A DNA stretch of 64,000 nucleotides, from assembly GCF_037102585.1 (NCBI RefSeq), contig NW_027043829.1, positions 372,001 through 436,000 of the forward strand, in the 5' to 3' direction. A model generated the notes under the pieces. The model made no database searches. It was not told the DNA's origin and worked only from the letters and a program-made list of their open reading frames with translations. The first letter of the stretch is position 1; every line of letters begins with the position of its first letter. The stretch comes from Saccharomycopsis crataegensis (Eukaryota > Ascomycota > Saccharomycetes > Ascoideales > Saccharomycopsidaceae). Both the position numbers and the translations under genes were made by a program. Positions 8,311 to 19,600 of the stretch are shown here, piece after piece.

Positions 8311-10299
8311 ATGTACAGTAGCTCAAAACCTTTTAATGGAATACGGTTCAGTTGTACCGGTATCTCTGGGGATTTGAGATCAGATATTGCCCATAAGATC
8401 AATTCTATGGGAGGTACCTATTATAATAACTTGATGAGTGATGTTAGTGTTCTTGTTGTCGGTGATACTAATACTGATAAATATCGGTTTTCAGTGCAAA
8501 AAAGATATGATTTAATATTCATTGAAGCTTCAGCTATTGTTAAACTTCATAAAAGATGGATTGAAGGGGAAAATATCACCATCAAAACTGCTGAAGACGG
8601 CAGTGAAGATCATTCTTATCTTGGTTTCCTACCAAGGTTTAAGCCATTCCAAGATTTAAGGATTTGTATTTCGAGAATAGATGCAAAAGTGTTTAATGTC
8701 ACAAAACAGCGTCTTGCGGAATTGATAAACTTAAATGGAGGTGTTTCAACCGATAGTTTAACATCATCAATAAATTACTTGGTGACTACAGATAAATCAG
8801 GAAAAAGGTTCAGCAAATCTGTCGAATGGGGTATTCCAGTTCTACACCCTAAATGGATCACAGACTCTATTAAACGTGAAGCCATGTTGGAGGATAGATT
8901 TTACAATATTTGCACTATCTCTGATTTCAACGAAATTGGTAAAAATTCTTGTGATATTTGGAGAGAGTTTGCAGTGTTCAAGAATGAGCAAAATGAGAAT
9001 TCAAGGAAAAAGAGAGGGCTGCTTGCTGTCTCTAATGATGATGCGGATGACGATGGTGACAATGAGGAGGCTAGACAGACGAAAAAGAATAAATCCAGTT
9101 TGAATGCGTGGGATTCGATCATCAAAAGTTTTAACAAGCCAGTTGATAAGGGACCATCGATTCAACTCATCGAAAAGAAGAGTACAAATGACATTAAAGG
9201 GAAACCCTCAATGAATCCTCTATTTGAGGGGCTAAAATTTCAAATATATGGCTTTGATTCAAAGAGGGAGCCAGTGTTGGTCAGAATCATCAGGTCTCAC
9301 AGTGGGGAGGTAGAGCCAATATCTGAAGCGGACATCATCTCCAATGACAGAAACTTGGATGATACAGATTATATATTAATTCCTCACGATTTGCACAATA
9401 AGGAAAATTTGAATAAAATCATTAATATTAAGAGACATGTTGGGAAATTGACAACCATTATCACAGAGTGGTTCATTGAAAGATGTTTATATTATAACAA
9501 AGTAAAAAGCGACTTATGGGGAAAACCTATGGTATTTAATAGCCATGCTAGTAAGTGCCTAGGTACTCTTGATGAGACTGAAAAGATAAGGGTCAGCATC
9601 AGTGGATTTTCAGGAGCGGAATTATTGCACTTGGAGAAGCTTATTAGTTCTCTAGGCCGATTTGTCATCTTCAGTGACAAGCTTAACAGAAACTCAAACC
9701 TTTTAATCATTAATACTTCATTAATTGGGTTGAATGAGTCAAACTCAAAACGTCTCTTTGAGAAAAATGATAATGAAATTTGTACTCTATTGAAAGATGT
9801 TGAATGTAATAAGAGCAGTTTACAATCAATGAAAAAAAAACTAGTTTTCTGTCAAAATAACCAAATTCCTATTTACTCGATCAATTTTCTCTATGAATTT
9901 TTTCTCGAGTGTTTTGGTGCCAACTACTGTTCCAAAACTTCTTCCGAATTCGAGCTAAATAATTTGAGATGGTGTATCTACTATCCTAAAAATTTGGGAA
10001 ATAATGACTCCCAGCTTCTAAAGTTTGCAAACAAAGTCTACCCTTCGAATAAGAAACGTAGTTTAGTCAGAGTTGATTCGACTCATCGAAAGAAAGAGTG
10101 GGGAAAATTGTCAGGTAAGGCGTCAGAATCATCATTGAATCATGCCGGTGAGGATGCAAAAATTGATGGCAACGATAAGGACTTAACAAAGGAAAGCGAC
10201 GATGCAGTAACTGGGACTCAGATAGTATATGGAAAAGAGAAGCATGAACCCACTCTGTTGAAACCTACCAAGCGTTCCAGAAGACCAAATATCTATTGA
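8311..10299 (+). CDS. DPB11: Replication-initiation and checkpoint BRCT scaffold Dpb11
   Basis: 662 residues (yeast 764) with four BRCT domains in two pairs: BRCT1 about 3-95 (starts KPFNGIRFSCTGI; yeast KPFQGITFCPTAI), BRCT2 about 107-195 with HPKWITDS, BRCT3 about 303-395 with ITEWFIERCLYYNK (yeast VTEFFIERCLYYQK), and BRCT4 from about 423 with SISGFSGAELLHLEKL (yeast TITGFSGVELLHLTKV). Dpb11 links CDK-phosphorylated Sld2 and Sld3 and activates Mec1. The C-terminal tail keeps the TQIVYG motif (yeast TQVTYG) near residue 635. ATG at 8311 matches the family start. It is shorter than yeast mainly in the linkers and tail. An ACGCGAAA site lies upstream. Confidence 0.95.
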   Translation: MYSSSKPFNGIRFSCTGISGDLRSDIAHKINSMGGTYYNNLMSDVSVLVVGDTNTDKYRFSVQKRYDLIFIEASAIVKLHKRWIEGENITIKTAEDGSEDHSYLGFLPRFKPFQDLRICISRIDAKVFNVTKQRLAELINLNGGVSTDSLTSSINYLVTTDKSGKRFSKSVEWGIPVLHPKWITDSIKREAMLEDRFYNICTISDFNEIGKNSCDIWREFAVFKNEQNENSRKKRGLLAVSNDDADDDGDNEEARQTKKNKSSLNAWDSIIKSFNKPVDKGPSIQLIEKKSTNDIKGKPSMNPLFEGLKFQIYGFDSKREPVLVRIIRSHSGEVEPISEADIISNDRNLDDTDYILIPHDLHNKENLNKIINIKRHVGKLTTIITEWFIERCLYYNKVKSDLWGKPMVFNSHASKCLGTLDETEKIRVSISGFSGAELLHLEKLISSLGRFVIFSDKLNRNSNLLIINTSLIGLNESNSKRLFEKNDNEICTLLKDVECNKSSLQSMKKKLVFCQNNQIPIYSINFLYEFFLECFGANYCSKTSSEFELNNLRWCIYYPKNLGNNDSQLLKFANKVYPSNKKRSLVRVDSTHRKKEWGKLSGKASESSLNHAGEDAKIDGNDKDLTKESDDAVTGTQIVYGKEKHEPTLLKPTKRSRRPNIY

Positions 10300-10605
10300 T
10301 AATATGTATTTTTATGATTACGAACAATTTAATGATTCTTTTTTTTTTGTGTTTTAGAGGTTTCATGATTACTGAGACTTTCCAACAGAATTCATCTATA
10401 TTGTAAGAAAAATAATAACACTTGCATCAATAATAATAATAACAGTAATGTGAATACACAAATATAGGAAAACAGGGGTGATAAGGGGGTGCGGGAGCGA
10501 TGAGCTTTCAAAATTTTTTTTTTTGCAAAATTTTTTTAGAAGTATTAGGCGCTGCATATACCACTCTTGTGAATAAACACAGAAAAACTTTCTATTTTGT
10601 CAAAG
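10300..10605 (+). promoter_or_regulatory. DPB11-DBP9 spacer; DBP9 promoter with PAC and RRPE-like tract
   Basis: The spacer contains GATGAGCT (PAC) at 10499-10506 followed within four bases by A/T tracts of RRPE type (AAAATTTT inside 10510-10537), about 70-105 bp before the DBP9 ATG. This is the same motif pair as in the DIP2/ENP1 and MDN1 promoters. The first 150 bp is the 3' region of DPB11, with nothing else recognised. Confidence 0.75.
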
Positions 10606-12435
10606 ATGAGCAATATAAAAGTGGCTGACGATATATATGTCGATGATGCTGTCACTTTTGACAGCCTTAATTTAGATCCAAGAATTTCGCAGGCCATTAA
10701 GCAGTTGGGGTTCAAAAACCCTACGTTGATTCAATCCAAGGCCATTCCGTTAGCTGTGGAAGATAAGAGTGATATTATTGCCAAAGCATCCACTGGTTCA
10801 GGGAAAACTGCAGCCTATTTACTTCCAATTCTCCACAGTATTCTTCAAGAATACGGATCTAGTAGTTCCACTCATGAAATTAAAGCAGTGATATTCGTTC
10901 CAACTAGAGAACTTTCCAACCAAGTTAATGAGTTTGCAAAATTGCTTCTTAAATTTTGTGGTAATTTAATTAACGTCCTTAACTTATCTAACAATTACAA
11001 TAACCAAGTGTTAAAAACCTTTTTAGATGCTAAGCCAGAAATATTAATCACCACCCCAAATAAGTTTTTGAAGTTGATCGAAGGGCAAGAAGACTCAGAC
11101 CCACTTCTCAATATTTCAGATTTACAGGAGTCTTTGCGTTTCATAACTCTTGATGAAGTTGATTTAATCTTATCATATGGGTATCAAGAAGACTTGAATA
11201 AGATTGTGGAGTTGTTGAATTTATCCAAATTAAACGTTCAAACATTCTTGATGAGTGCTACTTTGACAGACGATATTACTGTTACTTTAAAGGAAACATT
11301 TTGCAAGAATCCTAAAATTTTGAAGTTGAATGATGAGCAAGTGGTGAAGAACAAGGATAAATTGATCCAATATTATATAAAAACTAGTGAATTTGATAAG
11401 TTCTTACTTATATTCATAATTTTGAAATTAAACTTGATCAAGGGAAAAATTTTGTTGTTTGTTAATAATATTGAAAGAGGTTACAGATTGAAGCTATTTT
11501 TGGAGCAGTTTGGGGTAAAGTCATGTATTTTGAATAGTGAGTTGCCAATAAACTCAAGATTGCATATCATCGATCAATATAACAAAAATTATTACAACTT
11601 GTTGATCGCGACAGACGACGTGAGTTCCCTTGAAGCTGACAACGAGGGCCCTGGAGAAATTGAAGTTAACCAGAATGGTGAACCGAAGACCGAAGAACAT
11701 GAAAGTAAGAAGGAAAATGATATCTCTGAAAAGCAAATAACAAAAAATAACACCAAGTCCAACACTAATAAGAGTAAGTCAGACAAAGAATTTGGTGTCT
11801 CTAGAGGGGTCGATTTTAAGAATGTTGCTTGTGTTCTTAATTTTGATTTGCCAACTACTTCTAAGAACTATATTCACAGAATTGGGAGAACAGCTAGAGC
11901 CAATAAGTCAGGTATTGCGTTGTCTTTTGTTGTGAATTCTAAGGATTGGGGTAGTCATAGGCAATCATCACTTTTGACTGCCAAAAAGGATGAAAAGATT
12001 TTTGCAAGAATTTTGAATAAACAACAGAAATTGGGACTCGAACTTCTTCCATACAAGTTCAACAAGAATCATTTGGATAGCTTTAGATACAGAGTGGAAG
12101 ATGCTTTCCGTTCGGTTACTGGTACAGCAATTAGAGAAGCCAGAATCAAAGAATTGAAACAAGAAATTTTAACCTCTGATAAATTGAAACGTCACTTTGA
12201 AGAAAACCCACAAGATTTGCAGATCTTGAGACACGATAAGGATCTACATGCTACTAGAACCCAATCTCATTTAAAAAGTATTCCAAATTATTTGTTACCG
12301 GAGGGCATGAAAGCAGATACCACTAATCCAACGTTTGTTCCATTCAATAAAGTGCAAAAGAATAGAAAGAGACATGGGAAAAAGATGAAGAAACGGAGAG
12401 GAAAGGACCCATTGAAGACTTTTAAAAGTAGATAG
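10606..12435 (+). CDS. DBP9: DEAD-box RNA helicase Dbp9 (60S ribosome assembly)
   Basis: 609 residues from ATG 10606; the three upstream in-frame codons (from TTG at 10597) are not a start. Dbp9 is a nucleolar ATP-dependent RNA helicase for early 60S precursors. Helicase motifs appear in order: Q-motif region FKNPTLIQSKAIPLA, motif I ASTGSGKT (about 60-67), Ia PTRELSNQ, Ib TTPNKFL, motif II LDEVD (about 182; DEVD in place of DEAD), motif III SAT (about 217) and motif VI HRIGRTAR (about 424). An acidic, Asn/Lys-rich insertion (about 345-400) separates ATDD from GVSRGVDF before motif V, as in other Dbp9 proteins. The C-terminus is strongly basic (KKMKKRRGKD), suited to nucleolar RNA binding. 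Confidence 0.93.
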   Translation: MSNIKVADDIYVDDAVTFDSLNLDPRISQAIKQLGFKNPTLIQSKAIPLAVEDKSDIIAKASTGSGKTAAYLLPILHSILQEYGSSSSTHEIKAVIFVPTRELSNQVNEFAKLLLKFCGNLINVLNLSNNYNNQVLKTFLDAKPEILITTPNKFLKLIEGQEDSDPLLNISDLQESLRFITLDEVDLILSYGYQEDLNKIVELLNLSKLNVQTFLMSATLTDDITVTLKETFCKNPKILKLNDEQVVKNKDKLIQYYIKTSEFDKFLLIFIILKLNLIKGKILLFVNNIERGYRLKLFLEQFGVKSCILNSELPINSRLHIIDQYNKNYYNLLIATDDVSSLEADNEGPGEIEVNQNGEPKTEEHESKKENDISEKQITKNNTKSNTNKSKSDKEFGVSRGVDFKNVACVLNFDLPTTSKNYIHRIGRTARANKSGIALSFVVNSKDWGSHRQSSLLTAKKDEKIFARILNKQQKLGLELLPYKFNKNHLDSFRYRVEDAFRSVTGTAIREARIKELKQEILTSDKLKRHFEENPQDLQILRHDKDLHATRTQSHLKSIPNYLLPEGMKADTTNPTFVPFNKVQKNRKRHGKKMKKRRGKDPLKTFKSR

Positions 12436-12906
12436 TATGATCAGATACCGACATCTCATAATATAATTGTATTGCTATTCATATATACACATGTATTTCA
12501 CTATTAATGTAGTTTTGTGAACATCAAATTTGAAGTTAATGTTGACGTACATTATGTACAGTGATGTAAGAATATGTAAGAGTCAGCATCAACCGCACCC
12601 AGCAACATCTAATCTTTTTTTTTTTCTTGCCTCTGAAGAAAAACGAAAGAGCCATCTCATCCGTGTTACATAATAAGCACTAAAATAGGAACACTATTTT
12701 AAAGCTGTTAAGCTTGAAGGCAAAGTGGTTATTATTGGATTTCAATCAAATCTCTACTTGTGAACTATAAATAGTATTGTGAATTATTTTTGCTTATCAG
12801 ATCATTTCCTTAGTTCATTACCAAGAAATCAGCAAAGTCATCCGTGTTATCTCATTGCGTCAATTACCATCATCTCAGTTAAAGCTCTCGATATACCATC
12901 CCAAAA
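12436..12906. other. DBP9-VPS21 spacer, VPS21 promoter region
   Basis: The first part is the DBP9 3' region; the rest leads into VPS21 and has a TATAAATA-like stretch near 12765. No open frame, RNA gene or repeat recognised. Confidence 0.5.
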
Positions 12907-13554
12907 ATGAATGCAAAATCATCCACTTCGGTAAAACTTGTTCTCTTGGGTGAAGCTGCTGTTGGTAAATCGTCCTTGGTTCTTCGTTTTGTTTCCAATG
13001 ATTTCCAAGAAAATAAAGAACCAACTATTGGTGCAGCTTATTTAACCCAACGCTGTACGATTAACGATAGAACAATTAAGTTTGATATATGGGATACAGC
13101 TGGTCAAGAAAGATTTGCTTCCTTGGCTCCAATGTATTACAGAAATGCTCAAGCTGCTTTGGTTGTTTATGACATAACGAAACCACAATCATTTATTAAG
13201 GCCAGACACTGGGTTAAAGAGTTACATGAACAAGCTTCAAAGAATATCATCATCGCATTAGTTGGTAACAAATATGATGTTGTTGAAAATGAGGAAGAAG
13301 GAAGTGAGGATTCAAAGAGAAAAGTCAGCATTGAAGAAGGCAAACAATTGGCAAAGGATGAAGGATTATTATTTTTCGAATCTAGTGCTAAATCAGGCTT
13401 CAATGTCAATGAAATATTCATGGCCATCGGTCATAAAATTCCTGACACTAGTGCCGGGGCTGCCTCAGTTAACGACAATAGAAATAGCGAGAGAGTTGAT
13501 TTGACTGTCAACAACGATTCCCCTGTCAATGGGAACGCTAATTGTGGATGCTGA
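12907..13554 (+). CDS. VPS21: Rab5-type GTPase Vps21
   Basis: 215 residues (yeast 210) and near-identical through the G domain. P-loop GEAAVGKSS starts at residue 15, switch I is [13 protein letters not shown], the DxxG motif is [14 protein letters not shown], and GNKYD replaces GNKID; ESSAKSG follows. The Rab5 family signature [20 protein letters not shown] is present. The C-terminus is CGC, a double geranylgeranylation site for GGTase-II, whose beta subunit BET2 is also in this window. It directs endosomal fusion and vacuolar sorting with CORVET. A short charged insertion ([13 protein letters not shown]) lies after GNKYD. A hand count found no CTG codon in the whole gene. Confidence 0.97.
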   Translation: MNAKSSTSVKLVLLGEAAVGKSSLVLRFVSNDFQENKEPTIGAAYLTQRCTINDRTIKFDIWDTAGQERFASLAPMYYRNAQAALVVYDITKPQSFIKARHWVKELHEQASKNIIIALVGNKYDVVENEEEGSEDSKRKVSIEEGKQLAKDEGLLFFESSAKSGFNVNEIFMAIGHKIPDTSAGAASVNDNRNSERVDLTVNNDSPVNGNANCGC

Positions 13555-14107
13555 AAATTGTTCTTTAACTAGAATAGTTTACTCATTATTGTTATTAGTT
13601 TTTTTTTTTGATACTTTTTGTTTTGTTTTTCTTGAGTTACTTTATCCTCTCTCCAATATCATAAAGAGCTTGCTAAACTGAATCCTCATGCCAGTGATGC
13701 TTTTTCATTAACATTTAGTATGTTGAATATGCTTTCATGTCTTCTTGCTCCCTCTGGAGTTCACAGTCATATCTATTATGTGTGCTGCCGGTTTTATCGT
13801 TTTATCGTTTTTTGTTTTTATCAGAAAGTCTATTAAGAGTTTCCAGAGCTTTATATGTTCTAATTATTATTTTTTGCAGGGTGGCCCACGGCGCCCTGAT
13901 TGTTGCCCAATACAATGTTCTTAATCACTTGATCATGATTTGTAAAGAGCAGGCTATTTTTACTAGCTTACAAGGAAGTTTTCCCTTTCAATTCTATTTT
14001 TGAGTGAATAACTATAATCAAATTAAATACAAGGAAGAAACTAACTATATCAACGCCAACAAAATCTGCCCAGCGGCTCCTGACCATTAACCATCGATGT
14101 GAGGCAA
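13555..14107. other. Convergent spacer between VPS21 and MRP2
   Basis: About 550 bp with T-rich 3'-end sequence after VPS21. The 88-codon open frame at 13737-14003 is rich in Leu, Phe and Ser, has no recognisable motif, and lies between two convergent 3' ends, so I treat it as chance. Nothing else recognised. Confidence 0.55.
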
Positions 14108-14455
14108 TTACCACACACCCTTTTTGACACCAGGCAAATCACCACCTCTAGCTCTTTCTCTGAACTGCTGTCTACACAATCTAAAGGCTCTATTAACAGA
14201 GTGACTGTTTCCACTTTCCACACATCTATTTTTAATCTGTGCTTCTCTGGTATAGTTTGGCATGGTTGCTAATTGTAACTGAGCTTCCAATCTCACTCTA
14301 GCAGGTAACAAAGTGTTTCTAGAAATAAATTTCAATGCAGTTACTGTTACCTCATGGTCAGCGACTTGTTGTCTCTTGAAATTATCACGAATTATTCTGG
14401 TATTAAGAAATCCAACAGGATTCTTTACTTTAATTGGAAATCTAAAATTACCCAT
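14108..14455 (-). CDS. MRP2: Mitochondrial 37S ribosomal protein uS14m (Mrp2)
   Basis: 115 residues, exactly the S. cerevisiae length. It starts [16 protein letters not shown] (yeast [16 protein letters not shown]), ends [11 protein letters not shown] (yeast GNLPGVKKGIW), and keeps [15 protein letters not shown]-type, [10 protein letters not shown] and [11 protein letters not shown] use ATG 14453-14455; the frame runs two codons further upstream (GTG GAC), which would not initiate. uS14 sits in the head of the small ribosomal subunit; this copy lacks the zinc-binding cysteine pattern, as usual for the mitochondrial form. Strongly basic. Confidence 0.97.
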   Translation of the reverse strand: MGNFRFPIKVKNPVGFLNTRIIRDNFKRQQVADHEVTVTALKFISRNTLLPARVRLEAQLQLATMPNYTREAQIKNRCVESGNSHSVNRAFRLCRQQFRERARGGDLPGVKKGVW

Positions 14456-14775
14456 GTCCACAACGATACTTTTAATTGAAAATGTTTGATAAACAACACT
14501 AGTTCACTAGATGAAAATCAAAGATCACGAAAAGTAAGACAAGACCTTGGGCATTTTTTTTCAAGCGTTTAATTTGATTTATGCCTAACTCTTTTTTTTT
14601 TGGCCAAAAAATGCAATGGCTTGCTGTACGGATGTCGCGCACACCCTTACACCGAATTATAACATGTAATAATATAAGTGGGAGTCTTTATTAAGGGGCT
14701 CTGCATGCAATAAATAACTAAGATATATGGAAAATAAATGAAAGAAAAAGCAAAAACATAAGAATATAAGGAATT
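14456..14775. other. MRP2 promoter and URK1 3' region
   Basis: A 320-bp tandem spacer on the minus strand. It holds a GCGTTTA heptamer at 14565-14571, about 110 bp before the MRP2 ATG, which is a partial match to the 10-mer described under findings. No gene or RNA recognised. Confidence 0.5.
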
Positions 14776-16362
14776 TTAAGTTCCATAATACATAGTGTCA
14801 ATGTATCTAGTCCTAAACCACCAGTCATTATCACACTCTTTGTTGCGACCATCCATTGATCCAATTCTTGCCAAAACAATCTTGACTTTACTGAATGCTG
14901 CCAAAATTCTTCTTGTACCTTGCTCTGTAGCTGAGTAGCAAACAATGATAATATCCTCCATTGTCACCCCATGATCGAGTAGAACTTGGATGGACATGAT
15001 CACCGCTGCACCACTAATAATTTGAGCATCCATTAAAAGGATTTTCTTCTTCAATGATTTATCTCCAACATTTTTTGGCAACATGATAGAATGTAATTGA
15101 GGCTCTCCTGTCTTTCTGTCCGATTGGATCAATAGCTTTCCAATCTTGATTTCCGGATGCGTTCTCTTCAATGAATTCATGAAACAATCTCCCGATCTAA
15201 TTATGTTCACAGCAATTGCTTCTTCAACAACTTCCAAGGCATTATCGACGGGAACATTTGTAGGTGTGATGATAGGAATATCTGATGGTTTATAAGTTAA
15301 CAATTCTAATGCTTTACTAATTAATATAGATGAAATTCTATTAAAGAAAAATATGAAATCATCAATACTGGTGGCCTTATTGGTTAAAATGGTATTGATA
15401 GCACTGATTTGATTGGTTTCTTTTAACACAATCAAGTTAATAATATTTTTCAATTCAACTTTGTTTAAGCTGTTATTCAACTTCTCTAAATATTTCAAAT
15501 GTTCTCTAGACTTCCTCAATAATTGCTTCTGGATATGCTTGATCATCATATCGATTGCAATATAATTGTCAGCACCTCTTGGAATCACTAAATCTGCTTG
15601 CTGCATAGTTGACTTCACAAAAAGATCAGCATTCGGTTTGACAAAGGTGGACCATTGTTTTAATGCACCTTCTAAATCTCTTCCTCTATACAAGATATCT
15701 CTTGATAATCTTCTAGCCAAACATATATCCAAATCTGTGTCCACATAGATTTTCAAATTCATTAAATCAACCAATTTTTGATGATATAATGCATAAATAC
15801 CTTCAATAATAATCACATTAGCACCATAGATTGTGATTTCCTTGTCGGTTCTATCGTGCTTGGAAAACGAATACACCGGGATTTTGGTCTTATTACCTTC
15901 TTTCAAACTCTTCACACACTCATAACACAAATCTAAGTCGACAGCACTTGGTGAATCAAAGTCAAACTCATTACTGAAAGCAGTTTCGCGCTCTTCCGGA
16001 GTTAAAGGATTGTAGAAATTATCAAGAGAAATCAAAACTGTCCAAGGAGTATTCAATTCTTCAATAATCTTGGATGCAACCGAGGTCTTCCCAGAGCCCG
16101 AAAGGCCGGCAACCCCAATAATATACGGTTGAGTCCAAGGAGGAATATACCGAGTTTCATTAGCACTGGTATTAGTACCGATATTTGAGTCTGGTGAGGT
16201 AGCATTTTGGTCTAATCCCGCATCAATATTCCTATCATAAACTGTGTTGGCCGTAGGAGAAAGACTACTACTGGTAAAAAAAGACTCTCCAGATGATGGG
16301 GCAATTCTTTTTAGATTCACCTTCCCAACAACTTGTTCATCATTTACCATAGTGATAGTCAT
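14776..16362 (-). CDS. URK1: Uridine/cytidine kinase Urk1
   Basis: 528 residues (yeast 501). It phosphorylates uridine and cytidine to UMP and CMP in pyrimidine salvage. The N-terminal 70 residues are variable. The kinase domain starts at RYIPPWTQPYIIGVAG and has the P-loop GLSGSGKTS at about 85, SLDNFYNPL, DSPSAVDLDL and VIIIEGIYALY. The C-terminal half is a uracil phosphoribosyltransferase-like domain with AVNIIRSGDCFMNSLKR, IGKLLIQSD and LLMDAQIISGAAVIM, as in yeast. The closing stretch DNDWWFRTRYIDTMYYGT matches the yeast WALTRFFDSKYFG end. ATG 16360-16362 is followed by a second in-frame ATG four codons on; either could serve. The promoter holds the shared GTGCGTTTAG motif. Confidence 0.95.
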   Translation of the reverse strand: MTITMVNDEQVVGKVNLKRIAPSSGESFFTSSSLSPTANTVYDRNIDAGLDQNATSPDSNIGTNTSANETRYIPPWTQPYIIGVAGLSGSGKTSVASKIIEELNTPWTVLISLDNFYNPLTPEERETAFSNEFDFDSPSAVDLDLCYECVKSLKEGNKTKIPVYSFSKHDRTDKEITIYGANVIIIEGIYALYHQKLVDLMNLKIYVDTDLDICLARRLSRDILYRGRDLEGALKQWSTFVKPNADLFVKSTMQQADLVIPRGADNYIAIDMMIKHIQKQLLRKSREHLKYLEKLNNSLNKVELKNIINLIVLKETNQISAINTILTNKATSIDDFIFFFNRISSILISKALELLTYKPSDIPIITPTNVPVDNALEVVEEAIAVNIIRSGDCFMNSLKRTHPEIKIGKLLIQSDRKTGEPQLHSIMLPKNVGDKSLKKKILLMDAQIISGAAVIMSIQVLLDHGVTMEDIIIVCYSATEQGTRRILAAFSKVKIVLARIGSMDGRNKECDNDWWFRTRYIDTMYYGT

Positions 16363-16677
16363 GTTAGTCTTCTATATCCCCCTTTAAGGCTTGTTTTGAT
16401 GGGGGGATGTTGTCAGAAAAAAAAAAAAAAAAAAATATTTTTACTTATGTGCGTTTAGTAAAACCCATAATTTGGGATTTTAGCCGCATGAGATAATTGT
16501 GTCTGTATATGTGGTAATTGTATTAAAAACCCTTACAATGCGAGAAAAAATAAATAAAACAATTACTATACATAAAATTCTATCGAATATATAAATAAAA
16601 TCAAAAAAGAAGAAAAATTAATATAAAAAAATAGTGTCACAATAAAAAAAATAGCGCAGTCATTCTCATTCATATAA
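16363..16677. other. URK1 promoter and MDN1 3' region
   Basis: A 315-bp tandem spacer. It contains an A tract at about 16419-16435, and the 10-mer GTGCGTTTAG at 16449-16458, 87 bp upstream of the URK1 ATG (on the strand opposite to URK1). No gene seen. Confidence 0.6.
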
Positions 16678-19600
16678 TCAAACACTACTCATGAAGAAGG
16701 TTCTCAAGATTTGACAAATCATTTCTGGTAACTCGGTGATATTATCAACAATAGTGTAGTTCTCAAATGGGAAAGTGTCGAGGTACTTATTTATCTTCAT
16801 GTCCATATTTCCACTCTCGTCCGTTTCATACTTCACTTGGCTCATATCGGTGATAGATTCTTTATTCTTATTTAATCCATCAATTATAACAAATACAATT
16901 AGCAACTTTTCTTCTTTGGCCCGTCTAACTAATCTGGAGATTTCTGAATGGTTCTCACAAATACCATCACTTATAATAATTTCCAATTTATACAAATCAG
17001 TGTTTGAAGAAGCATTACCATTACGGTTAAAGATCTCAATGGAATTTTCCACTAAATCCTTCATATTCGTGACGGTATCATCAAAACCAAACCACTGGAA
17101 GCATTTAGGACCATCTGATTTAGCATCAAATTTTTTATTAAAGTTGTGGATGATACTGGTGTCCTTACCAAACTTGACAATGGACAAATCACCAGATTCC
17201 AATTGCGTCAATGCCTTGGAAACCAAACTGATTGTGTCATAAGTTAACTTCACAGTTTGAGGATTTTCTGACATCGATTTGGAATCATCAATGGAAATCA
17301 TAATCTGGTAGTTTCTCTTAGATGGCTTGGTACGCTTCAACCAGATTTTGTCTTTTTTGAAATCAGAAGCGATATATGATATAATTTTCCTCAAGTTCAA
17401 TCTTTTACCATTCTTATAATCACCTTTAAGCTTTGTACTGATAGTTGGGGAAAGAATCAAACGTAACTGCTCGCATAATAACATTGCAAGCTCATTGGTA
17501 GCAAACTCTGACTGTTTCCATAATTCATTAGCACCCTCATAATCAACTGGAGGAATGATATCTGCCCCGCATTTTTCCAAGTCAACGATATTGGAACTGC
17601 CATATTCATCTTGGCCATCCCCATTATCAATTTCCTCGGAATCTTGCTCAATGCTTTCATCATCATCTAGTTCGATTTCGGCAGAATCATCTTTCTCTTG
17701 CTCTCTTTCAAGATCATCCTGGTGCTTCTCATTATCAGCCTTATTCATTTCCAAATCTTCATCCATTGCAATTTGGTCATCATTTTCTTTTAAAGTTTCT
17801 GAATCCCTATCTTCTAATAAGCTCGTATTGTCATCATCTTTTCCTGCAGCATCATCCTCAGCACTACCGTCTTCAGCTTTATCTTCTTCTTTCTCTTCAA
17901 TCATCTTGTCCTCATCAATGGTTTGGAGTTGGTCCTTTTCGGCATTACCCAACGCTTGAAGATTATCGTCATCGTCCTTATCCAAATGCTGTAATTGGTC
18001 TGGATTTTCGGCAGCATTTTCGATTTCCGTTTCATCAGATACCTCATTAGAATCTAAGATTTCTTCAGATCTCTTGTAGAATTCGTTCAAAGAGTCTCCA
18101 AGTTGTTTCAACGACTCCTTCAATCTTTCGTCGTTCTTTTCCTTCTGCTGTTCTTTTTGTGACTTATCTTCATTCTTTTTGCTATCCGATTGGCTGTGGA
18201 AATCGCCAACTGAACCTGCGGTGTTGGCATTATCGGCGAAATCTTGATCACCTTCACGTTCCTCACCACTAGCTTGCTTAGCAGAAGCCTCCGTGTCAAT
18301 ATTCTCATTATTCTCATCAATATTTGACTCAATAGCATCAACGGCATTTTCATCAGCATTATCTTCACCAGCTTCATCATTTTTCTTAGATTCATTATCT
18401 TCTGCCATTTCTGTGTCAAGATCAGGATTTTCAATATCTTCATCTCCATCTTTGTTATCATCATTTTCCTCATCATCTTCGCCTTCACCAATTTCTTCAC
18501 CAATTTCTTCATCTTCTTCATCATTCAAATCATCTTCTCCAAGATCACCCTTCATTTCTTCATCTTGGTTTTCTTGCATGTCTTCGTCTATATTCTCATC
18601 ACTTTCATTGATATTCTCTTCTTTCTTTTCCTCTTCCATGTCAATCGCTTGGTCCAAGTCGTTATCCATATCAAAATCTTCATCACCATTTGCTTCGTCC
18701 TCTTCTTCATCATTCTTCTCTTCGCCATTATCCAAATTCAAATCTTCAGGCAACTCCAAAGCCTCAGTTTCAGGAACAGTATCTTCCAATTGCTCATTTT
18801 CGTCCTGAACGACTTCATCATCTTGTTGGCCAACATCTTCCTCCTCATCTGCCTCATCGTCATTTTCATTGTTTTCATCGTCATCCCCATCTTCGTTGTT
18901 AGGATCCTCATTATTTTTACCTTCACTGGCCTCGTTATCTTCATCCATAGCTTCAAGGTCATTAGAATCCGGCTTTGAATCGTCAGGCATATTGTTTGAG
19001 TCTTTTTCCTTTTTATCATCCTGGGTTTCTTCATCCCACATTTTATCATCGACGGCATTAGGGTCAAGATCATCTAAATCATCAACCTCTTCATCAAGAT
19101 CTTCGGCATCGCCTTCATCCTTCTCTTCATCATCTTGGGCTTCCATATCTTCATTTTGGCCTTCCATATCACCTTCAATGTCAATAGCCTTATCTTCTTC
19201 ATTGTCATCCATACCATCATCCTTTTCATCTTCATCATCCTTGTTGGCAGTAAAATCATCTTCATCTAAATCATCTTCATCGACATCATCGTTTGTTTTA
19301 CTGTCAGCAGCAATACCATCACCAAGCCCACCACCGGAACCAGATTCGGTTTGCTCATCCTGTTCAGATGAGTTTTGAGGAGAGCAGAATCCATTAGTGG
19401 CAAGTCTAGACAAAGCAGTAGCTAATATATAAGTGGATTTTGAAACATCGACATAATTATCGACATATCTCTTGGCAATGGTGTAGGTAAAATTATTGTA
19501 TTCATTGATAAGTGGCAAATAATATTGAATCACCGACACAAAAGTACCTTCATGATTAGAGTTCGAAATTTTGGAGATCAATGAATCCATCTTACCAACA

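Noticed and set aside
13737-14003. 88-codon open frame between VPS21 and MRP2
   Set aside because: Lies between two convergent 3' ends; composition is that of translated AT-rich DNA.
17555-19378. Several long serine-rich plus-strand open frames (up to 171 codons)
   Set aside because: They lie opposite the Asp/Glu-rich region of MDN1; the complements of GAA, GAT and GAC codons give Ser/Phe/Ile-rich frames with no stops. Composition explains them.
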